Shown: one piece after another, positions 1 to 13,689 of the stretch
Numbering within the stretch: the first letter of the stretch is position 1
Layout: each line of letters opens with the position of its first letter
The notes under the pieces: generated by a model
Seen by the model: the letters and a program-made list of their open reading frames with translations, nothing else
Database searches by the model: none
What the model was told of the DNA's origin: nothing
Assembly (NCBI RefSeq): GCF_003597395.2
Contig: NC_133778.1
Coordinates: 24,737,946-24,801,945 of the forward strand
Reading direction: 5' to 3'
Length of the DNA: 64,000 nucleotides
Source of the DNA: Chelonoidis abingdonii
Lineage: Eukaryota; Chordata; Testudines; Testudinidae
Translations under genes and position numbers: made by a program

Positions 1-384
1 AGGATTACGTTTTTTAATTAAAAGCCATCTGTCGGCTTTTGGCTGCAAATCATAATAATTCATCATATGACAAAGACAAAGGACGCTTGTGTCGACTGTA
101 ACAAAATAGCAAGACCAGTCAAGTGCTTCTTGGACTCATTGTAGAGAGGAGATAGCTTTATTTTAATGAGCTTTAGTTTTGAGAACTCCGTTCTCCTGAT
201 GCATACTGTTAACACGAATTGTCCAGTAGATTGAAGTGGAAGTTTGGCTGGTATGAATAAACTGACAAGTCCGATCATTGATTTTGCGATGTGGCATTCA
301 ACTCAGTTCTTCATACGTTCAAGTCATTTAAATCAAAATGGATCACATGCTTCAGGAGAAGACTACATCAAATAGGTGCAGGGA
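1..384. other. no gene seen
   Basis: AT-rich sequence with short random ORFs only. No repeat, promoter or splice-bounded frame is recognised. Confidence 0.5.
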
Positions 385-600
385 TTCACATGTGGGCCCG
401 CGGGCGCCATGGTGCCAAGGGCTTTCTCAGTGCACCCGCATACTGGCCAGAGGACGAGCATCTGCCGAATGTCGCCGAAATTCAGCGGCATTTTGGCGCC
501 GGCCTCTGGATGACACTGCTGCCACCGAATATTTGGCAAGCATTTCAGCAGATGCTCCGTCCCTGCACCAAGGTGGGGACCACTGCTCTAGGTTCTTGCC
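385..600. repeat. GC-rich interspersed repeat fragment
   Basis: A GC- and CpG-rich island in AT-rich DNA. It has repeated short words of the type 'gccgaa', 'ttcggcggcatttt' and 'ggcgcc', a pattern I associate with turtle DNA-transposon families. The ends are not defined and no terminal inverted repeat or TSD is visible. The short ORFs across it are a by-product of the GC content. Confidence 0.45.
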
Positions 601-639
601 TTGTCATTAGTTGCTCTTGCTTTCCTGTTTCATGAAGTT

Positions 640-943
640 TAGTCCCTTCAGGCCTTGCCAGCTGAGATGGAACTCCAGCCGACAGCGGGTTGATGGCTCA
701 GGCCCAGGGGTCTCAGCTGTAGCTGCTCAGCCTGCTGCCAGCCGGGGTTCCTTGGGGGTCTCCAGGCAGCATCGGTGCTGATGGGGCTGGCTGGACCCCG
801 AAGTGGCAATGAGCAGCAGCAGAGCATCCCAGAGCAGCGGCGTGGGCTGAGCTCATTCAGCGCCCACCCACCTGATGTGTCATCAAAAATTACAGCTCGC
901 GCTGCCACCTTTGCCAGATGGTGTGCCGTAGGTTGCTGACCCC
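640..943 (-). mobile_element. hAT-like non-autonomous transposon, one end visible
   Basis: The right end reads 'taggttgctgacccctg'. On the minus strand this gives a CAGGGGTCAGCAACC-type terminus, characteristic of hAT-derived elements in sauropsids. The GC-rich body to the left is compatible with the same element. The opposite terminus and a TSD were not found, so it is probably truncated or decayed. Confidence 0.45.
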
Positions 944-945
944 TG

Positions 946-1562
946 CCTCTATACCTAGTAAGGGATGAACAATACAGTTGTCGGAGGGCTCTATTAGCAG
1001 CAGGTCTAGGAAGTCAGTCAACATTTTTTGTTTCTCTATGATGAAAACTGGCCCACTCCCCTTCCCCATACCCAAATTTGTCACAAATAATTGTCAACAG
1101 CTTAATTTTCTGTTTTTGCGCTAAAGAGATATGGATTTTTTTTTATAAAAAAAGATATTTATATTTGAAACTGAATTCAGGATTCTTAGCAAAGCATTTT
1201 TGGCAAACAAATTTGCCTCATGACAATCAAAAATGTGCAACACAGTATGCTTCATACTTGGCTTCACCCCCCCACCTGTTGGTTCAACAGCCTGCAGTAG
1301 AGGAGGAGATAGGTGGAAACTGCAGGACCTCCAAAATCCCATCTTGGGGTGCAGAGTCGGCAACGCGACAGCAAACCTCAGTGTCTGACTCACCGCCAAT
1401 GACACCACCGGCCAGCCCACCGCACCAGGTGAAGTATAGCACAGCATCTACTCTCAGGCGGGGCACCCGATGGAGCCACAGCAGCTCATCCATGCCCTAT
1501 GCAAGCGTCCCCCTGGATGAGATGGATCACTGCCGTTTGGGGGAGAGATGCCGCCTCTCCAG
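946..1562. other. no gene seen
   Basis: Unclassified sequence. The part after about 1260 is GC-richer and may be an old repeat, but I cannot name a family. The 162-aa frame across it starts in AT-rich filler and looks non-coding. Confidence 0.4.
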
Positions 1563-1785
1563 CTAGGGTGAGCCAGAATCCTAGATTCCTGATTTATATA
1601 GGGACAGTCTCGATATTCTGGGCTTTGTCTTCATATAGGCCACCAATTACCACCACCACTAGGCTGGCCAGGTACGCAGTTTGAAAAATCAGGATGGGAG
1701 TGTGGGGGGCAATAGAAGCCCAAATTATAAGAAAAGACCCAAAAATTGGGACTGTCCCTATAAAAGTGGACATTGCTCACCCTAC
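1563..1785. mobile_element. foldback (inverted-repeat) MITE-like element
   Basis: Two diverged arms face each other. The left arm starts ctagggtgagcc (1563-1574) and contains 'gggacagtctcgat'. The right arm contains 'attgggactgtccctata' and ends ctcaccctac (1785). The arms are about 90-105 bp with a spacer near 1660-1680. This is the structure of a foldback DNA element, and related copies with CTAGGGTGACCAGA-type ends are common in turtle genomes from general knowledge. It has no coding capacity, and the arms have diverged noticeably from each other, so it is old. Confidence 0.65.
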
Positions 1786-2653
1786 CCCAACCTCCTGTGC
1801 CTGACTTTTTGCACCACATCGTATCTGGCTATCCCCAGCCCGCCATGGTTGACAGTTCCAATCCTGGCTTGCCTGTCGAGGAAGTTGAGTTACTTTCACT
1901 GTCATTCCTCAGCAGGTAGGCAGCCTCAGCCTCACCTCCCCCCCAGCACCTTCAATCTCTCTCTTTGTTTCAATACCTCTTCATATACATTTCCAATAAA
2001 ATGTTGACAAATTTAAAATATTATATTTGCATCATTCTGTCAAATCAGAATTTTTTCTATAATGCTACTTTTTAGTGCTAGTTCATCAGCATTACACAGT
2101 GTGCTTAATTAAGTTAAACTGGTTTTAGTAACATGCCTGTGGCAAGTTTTCCAATACTGTAAGCTTATGTTTGTGTTTCTAAGAGCAAGACAGGCACAGG
2201 GGCACTAGTTTAATAATCTTGCCTAGGGCACCATAAATCCTAAGGACGGCCCTGTCAACAAGGGTGGGAAAACACCAAATACTAAACCAAAGGGAGTTGT
2301 CTTGTCTCTGTGGGCATAAAATGAACTTTGAAGAACATGAATAGAACGCAAGGAGACATTTTGTTATCCATTCACTGAGGAAAACCCCTGCCTCATAAAG
2401 TGCTTGGATCCTGCTTTGTCTGAAACTAGATAACTCTGCAAAAGACTAAACCTTTGGAGAAAAATCTCTTTTATTATATAGATTAGGTAACCATTGATAA
2501 ATGCAGACCTACATTTGCAGTTTAGAGTTTTTTTTAAATATGTAACTATTTCTGTTTTCATCACTATCCTTACTTACAATTGCTTAAATCTTAATCTTTG
2601 ATGATAAATTTGTTTCCACTATAAATATATCTTAGTGTTGCGATGTTATACAG
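1786..2653. other. no gene seen
   Basis: Mostly AT-rich unique-looking sequence. No recognisable element or exon. Confidence 0.4.
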
Positions 2654-3047
2654 CAGTGGTTCTCTCTGCAATCTGAGGGTATGCAGAGGTCTTCCAGGGG
2701 ATACATCAACTCATCTAGATATTTGCCTAGTTTTACAACAGGCTACATAAAAAGCACTAGCTAAGTCAGTACACACTAAAATTTCATCCAGACAATGACT
2801 TGTTTATATTACTCTATATACTATACTCTGAAATATAAGTACAGTATTTATATTTTAATTGATTTATCTTATAAGTATATGGTAAAAATGAGAAACAGCA
2901 ATTTTTTCAGTAATTGTGTGCTGACACTTATGTATTTTCATGTCTGACATTTTAAGTAGTTTTTAAGTGAGGTGAAACTTTTGGGTACAGAAGACAAATC
3001 GCATTCTTGAAAGGGGTACAGTAGTCTGGAAAGGTTGAGCATCATGG
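2654..3047 (+). mobile_element. non-autonomous hAT transposon (394 bp)
   Basis: It starts CAGTGGTTCTC and ends in a decayed complementary terminus (gttgagcatcatgg). It is flanked by ttatacag (2646-2653) and ttatatag (3048-3055), a 7/8-match TSD of the length expected for hAT transposases. The body includes 'gaggtcttccaggggatacatc' near the left end and 'gaaaggggtacagtagtctgg' near the right end, which I recognise as a recurrent sauropsid hAT-derived repeat. It is AT-rich inside and encodes nothing. Confidence 0.75.
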
Positions 3048-3634
3048 TTATATAGGAGCTGATCCGCAGTTGAATCAAACAAGTTAATGTGTACACTGAC
3101 CCCTTTGGGACTGCAAACCTGGTATTTTTGTGAGTAGCCAGTAACAGGGGCTGGATACTACAGGTGAACGCTCCAAGGAGCATGGGGACTGCAGTGCATC
3201 TATTTTTAAGCTGCAAGGCAGAGCCCTGAGGAGACTGTTTGGGTGGCTAGCAGACTGGTGGTGTCAGGGAGCTCGCACCCAGGTAAGCTCCAGAAAGTAT
3301 TTTGCTGGAGGCAGGGGTAGCACACATGGGCACCCTGACCCCTGCCTGCCTAGAGCTGGCCGGAAAATGGAAGTCACTTCCCACCAAACATATTATGTTT
3401 TTTAAAAATAATTAATCCCTAACTGGGATGAAACGTCTGTAAAGTGAGACTTTTCACGGGAAGAGATTTCCAGAAGAATTCTTCTTTGGGAGAACTGAAT
3501 TGGAATCTTTTGACATGCTTTTTGTCCTCCTGGAGGGTTTTTGCTATTTTTACTTTCTGCTACAGGTTGAGAAACCCTGGTCTTCACCTCCCTGCAGCCT
3601 AGCTCCTCAGACCCAACGCTGGGCCCAGTCCTCC

Positions 3635-3667
3635 CTGCAAGTTATCTGCAAGTTACCTGCAAGTTAG
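3635..3667. repeat. 11-bp tandem repeat, three copies
   Basis: ctgcaagttat, ctgcaagttac and ctgcaagttag occur in direct succession. They differ only in the last base. Confidence 0.85.
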
Positions 3668-6600
3668 TGCAGGTAACTAAACCAGTTTCTGTTGCTGACA
3701 TTAACCCTTCTTCCTTTACTGAATCTCCCTGACTCTCAGGAAGGTTATTAAACTTGTAAGTTAATGTAGAGATGGACAGACAGTGAAGACAAACTACTGA
3801 ACTGATAGACAAATAACTAGGTTCCCAAATATATTTCGCCAGATATTATGGCTGTTTGCATGATTAGCTTCTGAGAAGTAGAAAAATTAGGCTGTCAGTT
3901 TTCTTACTGACAACTGCATAATTCACTTCCTTAGTAAACTCAATTAGAGCTATAGCTATGGATGGGAAAAGGCCTGAAGTCAGATTATGGCCCATAAAAG
4001 AATTAGAAGTCCAATAATTGTATAATGGAAACTAAGCAACTACTTCTATCATCTTAGAAGTAACAGAAGTTACTTAGAAGGGCAGTTACTCAATGTTAAC
4101 CACAGTGCACTTTTCTGACAAGACATTGCTGTCCATGATTTAATCCAACTAGAACAAAAATGTTAAATAAATGTCAAGAGTGTAAGAAATATATGCAACT
4201 TGTCAGTTTGTTTAATCTAATTCCAGGCTCTGCTATGAGTCCACGTCTTGCAGGAATAATCTTACCTACCTTAGTGTTCTTTTTATAGAATAGTCTTAAA
4301 GACAACCATAGTATTTCATTTCAAAGCTCATTGACAGAACTATATATAAGGCCAGCTTGTGTGAGTGTTCAGATCAAGAATCCTTACCACCCACATGCCT
4401 CATGCTCTTCCTACCGTGTTGAGAGACAGTTTCAGTCCCTGAATTCAGGACTGCCCACGCCTAGCATTTCAATGGTGCAGAGAGAAAATGGGGTTGTATC
4501 TTTTTACTCTCTGTATCAGCCAGTTGAACTAGTTAGAGCTGCAAGGGAAAGTAATGTGCACTACCCATTTTTTTTTTTTACTCAAGAAAAGTAACTGTAA
4601 TCCTAATAACAGGTGGAGCTGGTGGTGATGCCTATAACAAGCTGCTTGATACTATCCCCTATCCTTTCATTTGCTTACAAGATTGCCAAATATTACCAAT
4701 TTGGAGTGAAATTTTCCATGCTGAGTGTCTGCCTCAGGCTAACTGTCTTTGGAAGTTTCAGCTAAAACAATTCAGCTGTTTCTGAGAATGAGATTAGGAG
4801 AAAATATGTTGTTTTGCCCATGTTAAAAAGAATTCTTACAACTGTTTAGTTCAGAAGCACTAGTTCTCTTGGCTTTGGAATAGCGTCTGAAAATTTGGCA
4901 TGGGCTCCCATGGGGCAAAGTTATTAGCCTTTGAAAAAATTTAAGTTTGTGCATGTTAATTAGAGACTTGTTGGAATATGTCAGCTAAATTCTTTAACAA
5001 TTCAGTCTGCACGGAGCATGCTCCAGCATGGGCTGCAGGGGCAGAGCAGCACTTCTCCTACAAGCCCCGCTCCTGGTGATCATGGGGTATTGTGGCACCA
5101 GGCACAAGAATTCAGAGCCTGCTGACTGCCTCTCCCTTGCTATCAAGTAGGGGCAGGATCCAAGGAGTGAGCAGGTAGATAAGAACACAGGGGGTCAGGA
5201 ACAGTAACTAGGGTGCAAAGATAGAGCTGGGGGGACAAAGACAGGTTTGGGGTGGGGACAGGACAGAAGGGTCTATAAACCAGTAGAGCACACTCCTCTC
5301 TAGAACCTGGAACTGAATTCAAGAGTCTTCTGCTGTCAGCAAATAGCTGTAAAACCCACTGGTAAAATATGCCTCCCCCCACTTCTAGTGTTTGAGCTAT
5401 GTAAAGTGTACCAGCCAACCACCATCAGTCACTCCATTAGCTCCCCTGGCAAAAGTCTGTGCTGTAGAGCTCAGTGTCCCAACCCTGCTGGTGCTGACCC
5501 AGTTTGTCGTGCAATTCACTTCCACATGAGAGAATTCTTATTTTTGACTTGTTTAACCCCCCCCCCACACACAAAAATGTTACCACATTAGGTAAGAGAC
5601 AGAAACTGGGAAAAGAAACAATATGGAGATCTACTGCATAACACTTTGCACACACAGCTATTTAATATAATCATAGCAGGTTTCGCTCATATGTCTGAAA
5701 GCTTGGAAACAAATGCACGGCCTCCTGCAGTGCTTTCCTATGAATGAAAATGCCAACCTAATAAATGGGTAGAAGGCAAAATAGGTTTTGCATAGACTGT
5801 GTAGTTTAGCTTTCCTATTCCTTGTTTGCCAGTGACTATAAGAAAAGGTAGCTGCAGAACAGGGAAAAGCAGAATAAATGGAATTTTCATATGCATGCAG
5901 CTAATATTCTGCACATTTTACTGATAGCTACTTGGCAGATTAGTTTTTAGTAATTTCTCGTTAGTAAGAGAAATCATAGGATTAGAGTTACCATGTTTTC
6001 AAGTACTTCATTGCAGAATGGATTTTAGGCTGGTCAGAATGATTCCTGTTTTCATCTTTAAAATGTGAGTGTTCTCTCTTCCTCAGTCTATAAGAGCTGA
6101 TGACTCCCAGGTACTCACTGAGTCACCAAATTTGGATCCAGCTCTGGATATCAACCCAGTTCAGAGGTATTCAGACCCAGGTTTTGGTTTGGTCCATTGC
6201 AGAGAGAATGGCCAGACATTACATGTGGAACCATGTGTAGATTCAGACTGAGTAGCTTGCATGTTTGGAAGGAGGAGAGTATTTAAAATCCAGGCTTTTG
6301 ATTTGTTCATCTCTCTGATACTCAGCTAATCATTATCTGACACTCGTGTTTAAGACACTTTTTGTTACTAGAAATGGGCTACAAATGACTCAGAAACGAG
6401 GAATTTATTGGTATTTAATTTGATGAAAAGTAGAGAGAGATAGAAAGAGAGAAGACTTTATGATGGTTCTGCTCCCTTGTGACCCCTTTGTCCATGTTTG
6501 TTCTCCTAAAGTTGGTCTAGTGGGTTCTCAGTACATGTAAACAATGGGCTAACTACTAGTCTAAAAGTCTGTGGTGAGACGAATTGTCTTCTCTCTGCAG

Positions 6601-8150
6601 CTATCTAAGTCACCCAATGAGAATGCCAGCTAGTAAATCCACTGGCAGCCTTTTTGCCAGCTTTACCAAAAAGGACATGAGGTGTGTAGAAGAGAACTGA
6701 GGGCACGGAGGCAGGGCCCAGAGATTGACTTTATCAGCAAACACCAGCAGCAACAGAGCTGAAAGAACAAGCCAATTGTTTATAGGAGAAAGGATATTCA
6801 CAGCATCATCTACCTACCACTGCATTTATTTAAGGTTAAAATAAATAACCAGCCCATAAGTTTGGAGGGAATATGAACCCTCATGCTTCAGGACATCAGT
6901 CAACTTTTTACTGAAGGTCTTAGGAAGAATTTCCTCTTTAGGCAGATTATTCCCTTTTTGGAGTTGCTTGCTCTTTCCTCAGAAGCATCCGGTACTGGCT
7001 ACTGTGGGAGGTAGGATATCGGGCTTCAGCGACCCTTGATCCTGCAAAGAAATTCTTGTGTTTTTATTCTGTTTCTCTGCTTCACTCTAGAGCTTCTGTC
7101 TGGAATCTTCTCCAGCCCTCTTTTGGCGTGGCTTTCTATATGCATTTATTGGTACAATACGTATATCGTCACAGCCTGTTTGTCAAAGCACTATGCACTT
7201 TAAAACAGGCAAGTTTCAAGTGTTTTTTTAGATTCAGATATTTTTCATATTTATTTCTCAAATTCCATACACAACCCTCCACCCCGCCCCCCCATTCCAT
7301 AGGTGCCCATCTGTACTCTGGGCACCTATTCCATACATTTAAAAATCACAATGTGGAATGTCTCTACTGGTATTGCTGCTTCACTGTTCGACACTTGTGT
7401 GCTGTTAGTGGTTCTGGCAGCTCAGGCACTTAAAAGCTCTTTTCTCTGTGATAATCTGAAAGAACTGGTCACTAGAGATGAGTCAGTAAATGGGAAGATA
7501 ATTTTTCCTTATGAAACATTGTTTCCTTATTTCCCAAACTACTTCCTTGATTACAGCATGGAGTCTAGTTGCAGTATCTCAGCCGCTATGTTAGCTGCCA
7601 GTGGGTTTCACTGAAAACTTTTAAAAATCTTAAAGCTCTTAAGGATTTTTAGGTTTAGTTTGTGAAATGTACAAGAGGGGAAGGGGAGGAAATAAACAGC
7701 TATTTTCATAAAAGCAAACAAATTGTTTTAGTTTTTAGTCAGCTAAACACTGAGATATGAGAGTTCATTATTTATAGCAAAGTGCTGCAATATCTGCAGT
7801 CTCAAGACAGGAATTTCTCATTTCATGTTCACTTCATTCATAAACTTCACTGTTTCAAAAGACACACAATGGGACAAACTCTGATGTCAGTTACTATAAA
7901 CCCTGAGTAAACTCATTGAAACCACTGGATTATCGGAAACTAGTATTGTTCTGTGCTATCATATAATTACCATAGTAACTGTGTTGCAGCAACTTGCAAA
8001 TCTGGCAGAGGGCTTGCTGGAGAAGCAAAATTTCTAGCAAATCCTGTGGTGAAGAAGTTTCGGAGTGAGGAGAGCGGGGTAGGTTCTATCCCTGCCTCAG
8101 ATCCCTTGTTTTCCTTTTTCAAGCTGACAATGTAACTTTAAAAAAAATAA
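3668..8150. other. long stretch without a recognised gene
   Basis: AT-rich DNA with poly-T and poly-C runs (4569-4580, 5560-5568). A GC-richer block at about 5000-5500 may be an old repeat but has no recognisable ends. All frames are under 130 codons, lack splice context and resemble no protein family I know. Confidence 0.4.
7299..7329. repeat. short perfect inverted repeat
   Basis: ataggtgccca (7299-7309) and its exact reverse complement tgggcacctat (7319-7329) are separated by 9 bases. The word 'attccata' flanks the hairpin on both sides. Confidence 0.8.
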
Positions 8151-9240
8151 CATGTAGGGCAGAGGGGAGGAGTCTCCACCCTTCAGGAGGGTGCTTTCAT
8201 GTGGGATAGCATCTGTGGGACATTCTGTCAGAGTGCACCTCAGAAAGAAGGGGCCATGTCAGGGGGTGCTCTCCTCTGAGCAGGAACTGTGAGGCAGTGG
8301 GGAACGATTTCTCACCATGAGCAGGTAGCCAGGTTGGAGCTGTCTTTCCTGTGAGCAGGATCCACAGGTGGAACAGGAGCCAGTTTGAGGTTGGGGAGGC
8401 TTATATTTAATAAGTCTAGGCTGGAAGTATCCAGAGATTTTGGACTTTAGAGTCATGAGAGTTTTATGCCTAATAAAACTATCACTGGCCCAGGACTAAA
8501 TAGTGCCCATCCTGAGTCGCAGGCAGGTGCAAGGTTAGGGGAAGTTCCACAATGGGGGAGTGGAAATATTTCTCTTGTAGGCTGGATTTTTTTGAAACGG
8601 TGGCTGTTTGAAACGGATGACGTAGTTGGGACTTTAGAATAAGGCCCAGGGAGATGGATTTGTTGGGCAGGCAAAGCAGTTAGAGGTGCATGATAAGTGA
8701 ATATGTCACATAGCTCTGTAATTTATCCCATAGATATTACCTCCAAATATGTATTAGATGCAAGATACATGTGTATGTATGTGAGCTGGTTATATGAAAT
8801 AAGTATCACAGCACAAACAAGTATGGACGTTGCTCTTAATTTACATCACTATCACTTACAGTTCAGCTTTCCTTGTTTTTACTATTAGAGAAGGATTAAG
8901 AGGGAGTAGAGTCCTTCTCAGTGAATGTTAGAAGAAAACTGTTCTTGTACTATTGAAAAGATAAATAATTTTTTTTGAGAATTTACTTTTGGGAGTCACA
9001 GATGATAACTCCTAGACTGAATTCAATAGATTCATTATTCAAACACAGTTCATTTGGAGCAACTGTTTGATCATAGGATATTGAATATTTTATTTCCACT
9101 TAAAGAAAGGCATGCAAAATAGATAAAATGGGATACTGGAAAAATGTGATTACTACTTATTTTAAAATCTCATGCCACACTACTCAGAGATTTGAATTTC
9201 TTCTCCTATATGCTAAAAAATCCACAGTATCTTTTGAGTA
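8151..9240. other. no gene seen; GC-richer block at 8155-8680
   Basis: 8155-8680 is richer in G and has loosely repeated words around 'gagcagg'. This may be an unclassified repeat, but no termini are evident. The remainder is AT-rich filler. Confidence 0.35.
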
Positions 9241-9985
9241 ATAGGACAGATGGGCCCAAACTATCCGTCAGAAGGGTGCCATGGTGACACTCACCTTCTG
9301 GCTGCTCCTCCTGGCTGTTCTGGGGATTAGCTCCATCCATGTCCAATGCCTCTTTCCTTCCTTTGCTCTCTCAGCAGCTCCACTCTCTAGGACTCAGCAT
9401 GCTCCCTCTTCATGGATTGGCTGCTCCCTCTTCATGGCTTGGACCTCTGGCCAGGTCACTAGGTTGTTTTTCCCTTCCATGACAGGGTGGAATTAAAGTC
9501 TCTCCAGACCAACTACCTCTCCAGGCCTTCCTCTAATCTAAGACTATGCCACCTACCCAGTGGCAGGTAGGGGAATCTGGGCCTGCAAACTACTCCAGAG
9601 TTTAGCCCAGGGATCCTCTATCTAGCAACCTTGGTCTGCTAGCTCCCAGGCCCCATTGCTGTTTCCCAGTGCTTCTTCCTACTTTGATTATCTTTTTTGA
9701 TGTTCTGGCCCACCCATGGGGTCAAACTCAAGCTCCTAACTCCTAGGAAGTGACTAAACCTACTTCTCCTGTAGCCCCTTCTGTTGTCAGCTTCCTAGCT
9801 TTGTATAAACTTACATCTGCTCAGCTGAGATTCATCTTCCACTAGGGCTTGTCTATGCAGCCTAATTCTCCTGCAGGCGCAGCCTACCAGGTTAGCCTCT
9901 TCCAAGCTACCTTAACCCCTTCAGGTGGGGTGTGGAGAGAGCACCTCATCACAACTGGGTGTGTTCAAATCTGGGGGTTTGGTGT
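9241..9985. repeat. CT-rich unclassified repeat-like block
   Basis: A pyrimidine-rich, GC-richer segment that contrasts with its surroundings. It contains a local direct repeat, 'gctccctcttcatgg', at about 9401 and 9422. The composition and the motif near 9928-9960 suggest an antisense LTR or similar repeat. No TG...CA boundaries or TSD were found, so the class stays open. Confidence 0.3.
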
Positions 9986-12900
9986 AGATCATTACAAAAA
10001 TAATTATTTGCTGAGACATTTTGATCTGGATCCAATGTTTCTCAAAGTTTTGATTACATTCATATCCAAGCTTTCAGTTCAAGCCCACTTCTTCATAATA
10101 GGTTATTTTTCTCAGCTGAGGGGCCAGAACTCCTTGGCTAATTTTATTTACTTCTCTTTACGTACCATTACTAAAAAGTGTATTATTCAACATTTTAAAA
10201 GCTGCTCTTGCGTTCAGTAATAGTTTGACTTATTAATTAGATGCTGAACACTTTAATTCTCCCATACAAAAACCAAAATAAAAGCCTATTATCAAGATCA
10301 GAAAAAAGAAGAAATCTATGTGATTTGATCTTTTTTACTTAATTCAGCATAATCAAAATAACAACTAGCTGTAAGAAAATTTGAGGACTTCGAATTAAGA
10401 GCGCACTAAAAACTAACAAGAAACTATTTCATACACTCAGTACAGAATATTTCTGTTTGATGTGAAATTATGTTGTTGCTGATAACTATATATTGTGGTC
10501 CTGATTTTCCAAACAGTCTCAATTTGGCCCCAATTTTGTACCCTCAAACACAACAACTTCAAATCCCAGGTGTTTTTGTAGCAGCCACCCAAGTGCGTGG
10601 AGTTTTAACGAGTTCTGGGCAGAGATTAGGACACACCCACACAAAGCAGTATCTTGAGACAGTTTTGACACAGAAACAGGCTATCTAAGCAAAGATGTTC
10701 AAAGTCGGTCTTGCTGGAATTCTGAAAAAGGGGCTGTGAACTGAAATCTTTACAATTGTTTTGTTGATATTGCCTTGATAAAAGATGGGCTAACATGAAC
10801 TGCGGCATTTAACTAAAAACAGATTAGGAAAGACTGGTCTCAGTGTGTCCTTTCATCCCCCTCCCAACAAAGAATTAACTTCTTCCAGGAGAACAAATCC
10901 TTCCCAGCTGCTCCGCAGCAAGTGCATTATCATATAATTATGATCATAGTTAAAGTTTTTAATAAGTGCCCGGATTTGGAACCGAAGTTGATATCACCAG
11001 GGCTCTACTTAGTAGAGTGAGGGAGTTGCAGGATTGGAGTATAAAATATGAAATGAAATTATCTATGAAAAATTATTCAGTTCAACTGCAACTACACAGC
11101 AAATCAGAGAGATTAGGGCCTGTTCCTGAGTTTTGTCCATTAAGTTTTATCACTGACTTCTTTGGGGAAAGCTGAGGTCCTAAATATGGTTTAATTTATA
11201 GCATGGTAGCATCAAAATATCAGAATTGATCAGTTACCACTTAGCACTTATCTGTTTTTTTGATGTAGATGCTCACATGCTTCATTTCTGGCAATAATTT
11301 ACAAAAAAATCGCAGATGCTCTTTTGCTTGCTGTTCAATACATTATGCTCCAGATTTTAAAGAGTTTGCCTTTGCACAATGCATTTAAATGACTGTATCC
11401 CATTTTCACCTGATTAGAATGGAAGGCAATCCTGCTGAAATTTTCAGTACTTGAAAAATATCCTGCTCAGCAGCTTGCAGAAAGTCATCACAGGACAAAT
11501 GTTAACATTTTAAAACTCATTCCCCCCTTCCCCTTTTAAAGCAGAATTGAAAAAAGCAGCACCAGAGAGATAGCTGCTGCATTCAGTTAAGCCAAGAATT
11601 TCAGGGAGTTAACTGTTTCTTTTGTGTAAAATTCAGCATCTCACTTCCTTTTAATCAAAGTACACAGGGAATTCTTACAGGGAACACAAGTAATGTTTCC
11701 AAAATATACCAAAATGTGAAAAAGACTGGATTAGAGAGAGACAGTTTCTTCTCTCTAGCACACACATACAATCCTGGGACAACTGCAGAAACCCAGTACG
11801 GATTCTAGTGAATGTTGGGGTAGAAACACAACAGCAATCTGCTGCCACTTTATCTCCTCCACTCTGTCAGCCACCGTTGTGGCTCCCATCACTTGTCTCT
11901 GTTAGAAAGTGGGGAGACCCAAGTGCATGGTCATCTCTTTGCCATTCTAGAGACCTCTCCTTCCTAGCTCAAGCCCTGGCAGCCACTGATACATGCTCTA
12001 ACTTCCAGATTGCTCCCCCCATCAATGTATCCATAGCGTGGGTTCTGGAGCTTCCTCCAAATAAACTAGGAGGTCTAGTTTCCATACCCAGCTCTCCTGG
12101 AATTGGCTCTCCATAGTAAGGCAAGGTACCCAGAAAGACATCATGTTTCCTCTTCCACCCAACCTCCCCTTTCTTCAGCATTCCCTGTTCTCATTTTTCA
12201 TAAGTCACTAGGCCCAAGCCACACAAAGCACAATTGGTTTTGCTGACTGAGCCCATCAGAGCCCCTGTTAGAGAGCAAGAGCCTGGCAGCAGTGCCTTCT
12301 AGCTATACAGCCATGCTGTCACCGACTAGCTGACCCGTCCATTGTCCTGCTCATACTGAGACATCACTGCTTCCCCAGCCATCCAGAGCAGGACTGAAGT
12401 GCATTGATAGGACAGTGCGAGGAATCTTGCACTACTTCTGCAGATGCTGTATCTTTAGTATAACTACACAGAGGACTTCAGTCTCTAGGTCTTTTAATCC
12501 TAACACCTTTCATGAAAATTAAAATTTACTTAAAATTAGAAAAAGAAAAAGGGTGTTGAATAAATAGCTCAAAGCTTTTTCAAAACAAATAATATCAAAA
12601 CACCAACAAACACACAGACTGGTCTGGAGAATTAATTCTGAATTACAGTGAAAACAGAGATAGTTATGCCATCCACACTACTAGTGAAAGAATTAATCAA
12701 GTGCCCAGCGAAATAATGACTGCAGTTATACTGTCAAGTGTTTTCATGAAAGCCATGTTAAGCATTGAAATGACTTGACAATTGGCCAGAAACCAATTTA
12801 TCTTCAGCCCATTTTTGAAGTGTATTAGTACTGCTCTTTGTAGATCACTTGGATAACAGCCAGTGAGTCAGTGGTATGTTTTTTCCACATCTAAAGTGCA

Positions 12901-13409
12901 ATTATATGCTTTCAGCTATAGCAAGTGGGCTCAACAAACAACAGGAGGGAGAAGGGGAAATATGACAGATTTCCTAGGCTAGCTCGTGCATATTTTTTTT
13001 CGAATGTGGAATGCAAATGGTGCCAGGTGAGTACCTTTAAAATATAAAACAAAAAGACAGAGGCAGTGAGAAAATCTGCACAACTCGGTGGAGGACAGAT
13101 TTAGCTTTTTTCACTTAGCTGCACATTGATTCCCACGGTACTCAGATGCAGTGGAGAGGTAGCCCAATGCACTGGTATATGAGAATGAACAATACTTAGG
13201 TGGATTACAGATGCATATAGTCATTCTGAGTAAAATATTTTCAAATAAATGGTATGGAAATTGTGAACCGGGTCCCCAGTAAAATGATGTGTGTAAGAAG
13301 TACCGCTGGTGTAGGCCAGTTTAAAATATTCATAAGGATATTAAGGGAAGCTAAATGAAAACCTTGTGAATATGAAGGAAGTTGTTCTTTGGAGAAATAA
13401 CCTGTTATT
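9986..13409. other. no gene seen
   Basis: AT-rich with ordinary short frames only. 11800-12400 is moderately GC-richer but unclassified. Confidence 0.4.
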
Positions 13410-13485
13410 AGAGGACTAGGTGGTGGAGTGGATAATGCACTAGGCTGTCACCTCTGGGGACCTGGATTTCTATCTTTCTAGTAAG
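13410..13485 (+). mobile_element. MIR-type SINE fragment
   Basis: 'ggtggtggagtggataatgcactagg' followed by 'ctggatttctat' matches the tRNA-related head and start of the core of MIR-like CORE-SINEs. The 3' half is missing. Confidence 0.5.
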
Positions 13486-13689
13486 AGAGATTCATGAACT
13501 CATGTTATTCCCTACTGGATGTTTGTCTATGTGAAAAAAATCAGCATGCGATTTGGCAGATCATCATTCTCTGCCTAGAACAAACCAGTGTGGAACAGCA
13601 GGTCATTACTAAAGTGCCTCGGAAGAGCTGTATGATGAACCTTACATAGGGACTGGCTCAAACCACACGTACACTTCCACCAGCATGGC

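Noticed and set aside
1078..1566. 162-codon frame on the + strand
   Set aside because: It starts in AT-rich filler and crosses into GC-rich repeat-like sequence with opposing frames on the minus strand. It resembles no protein.
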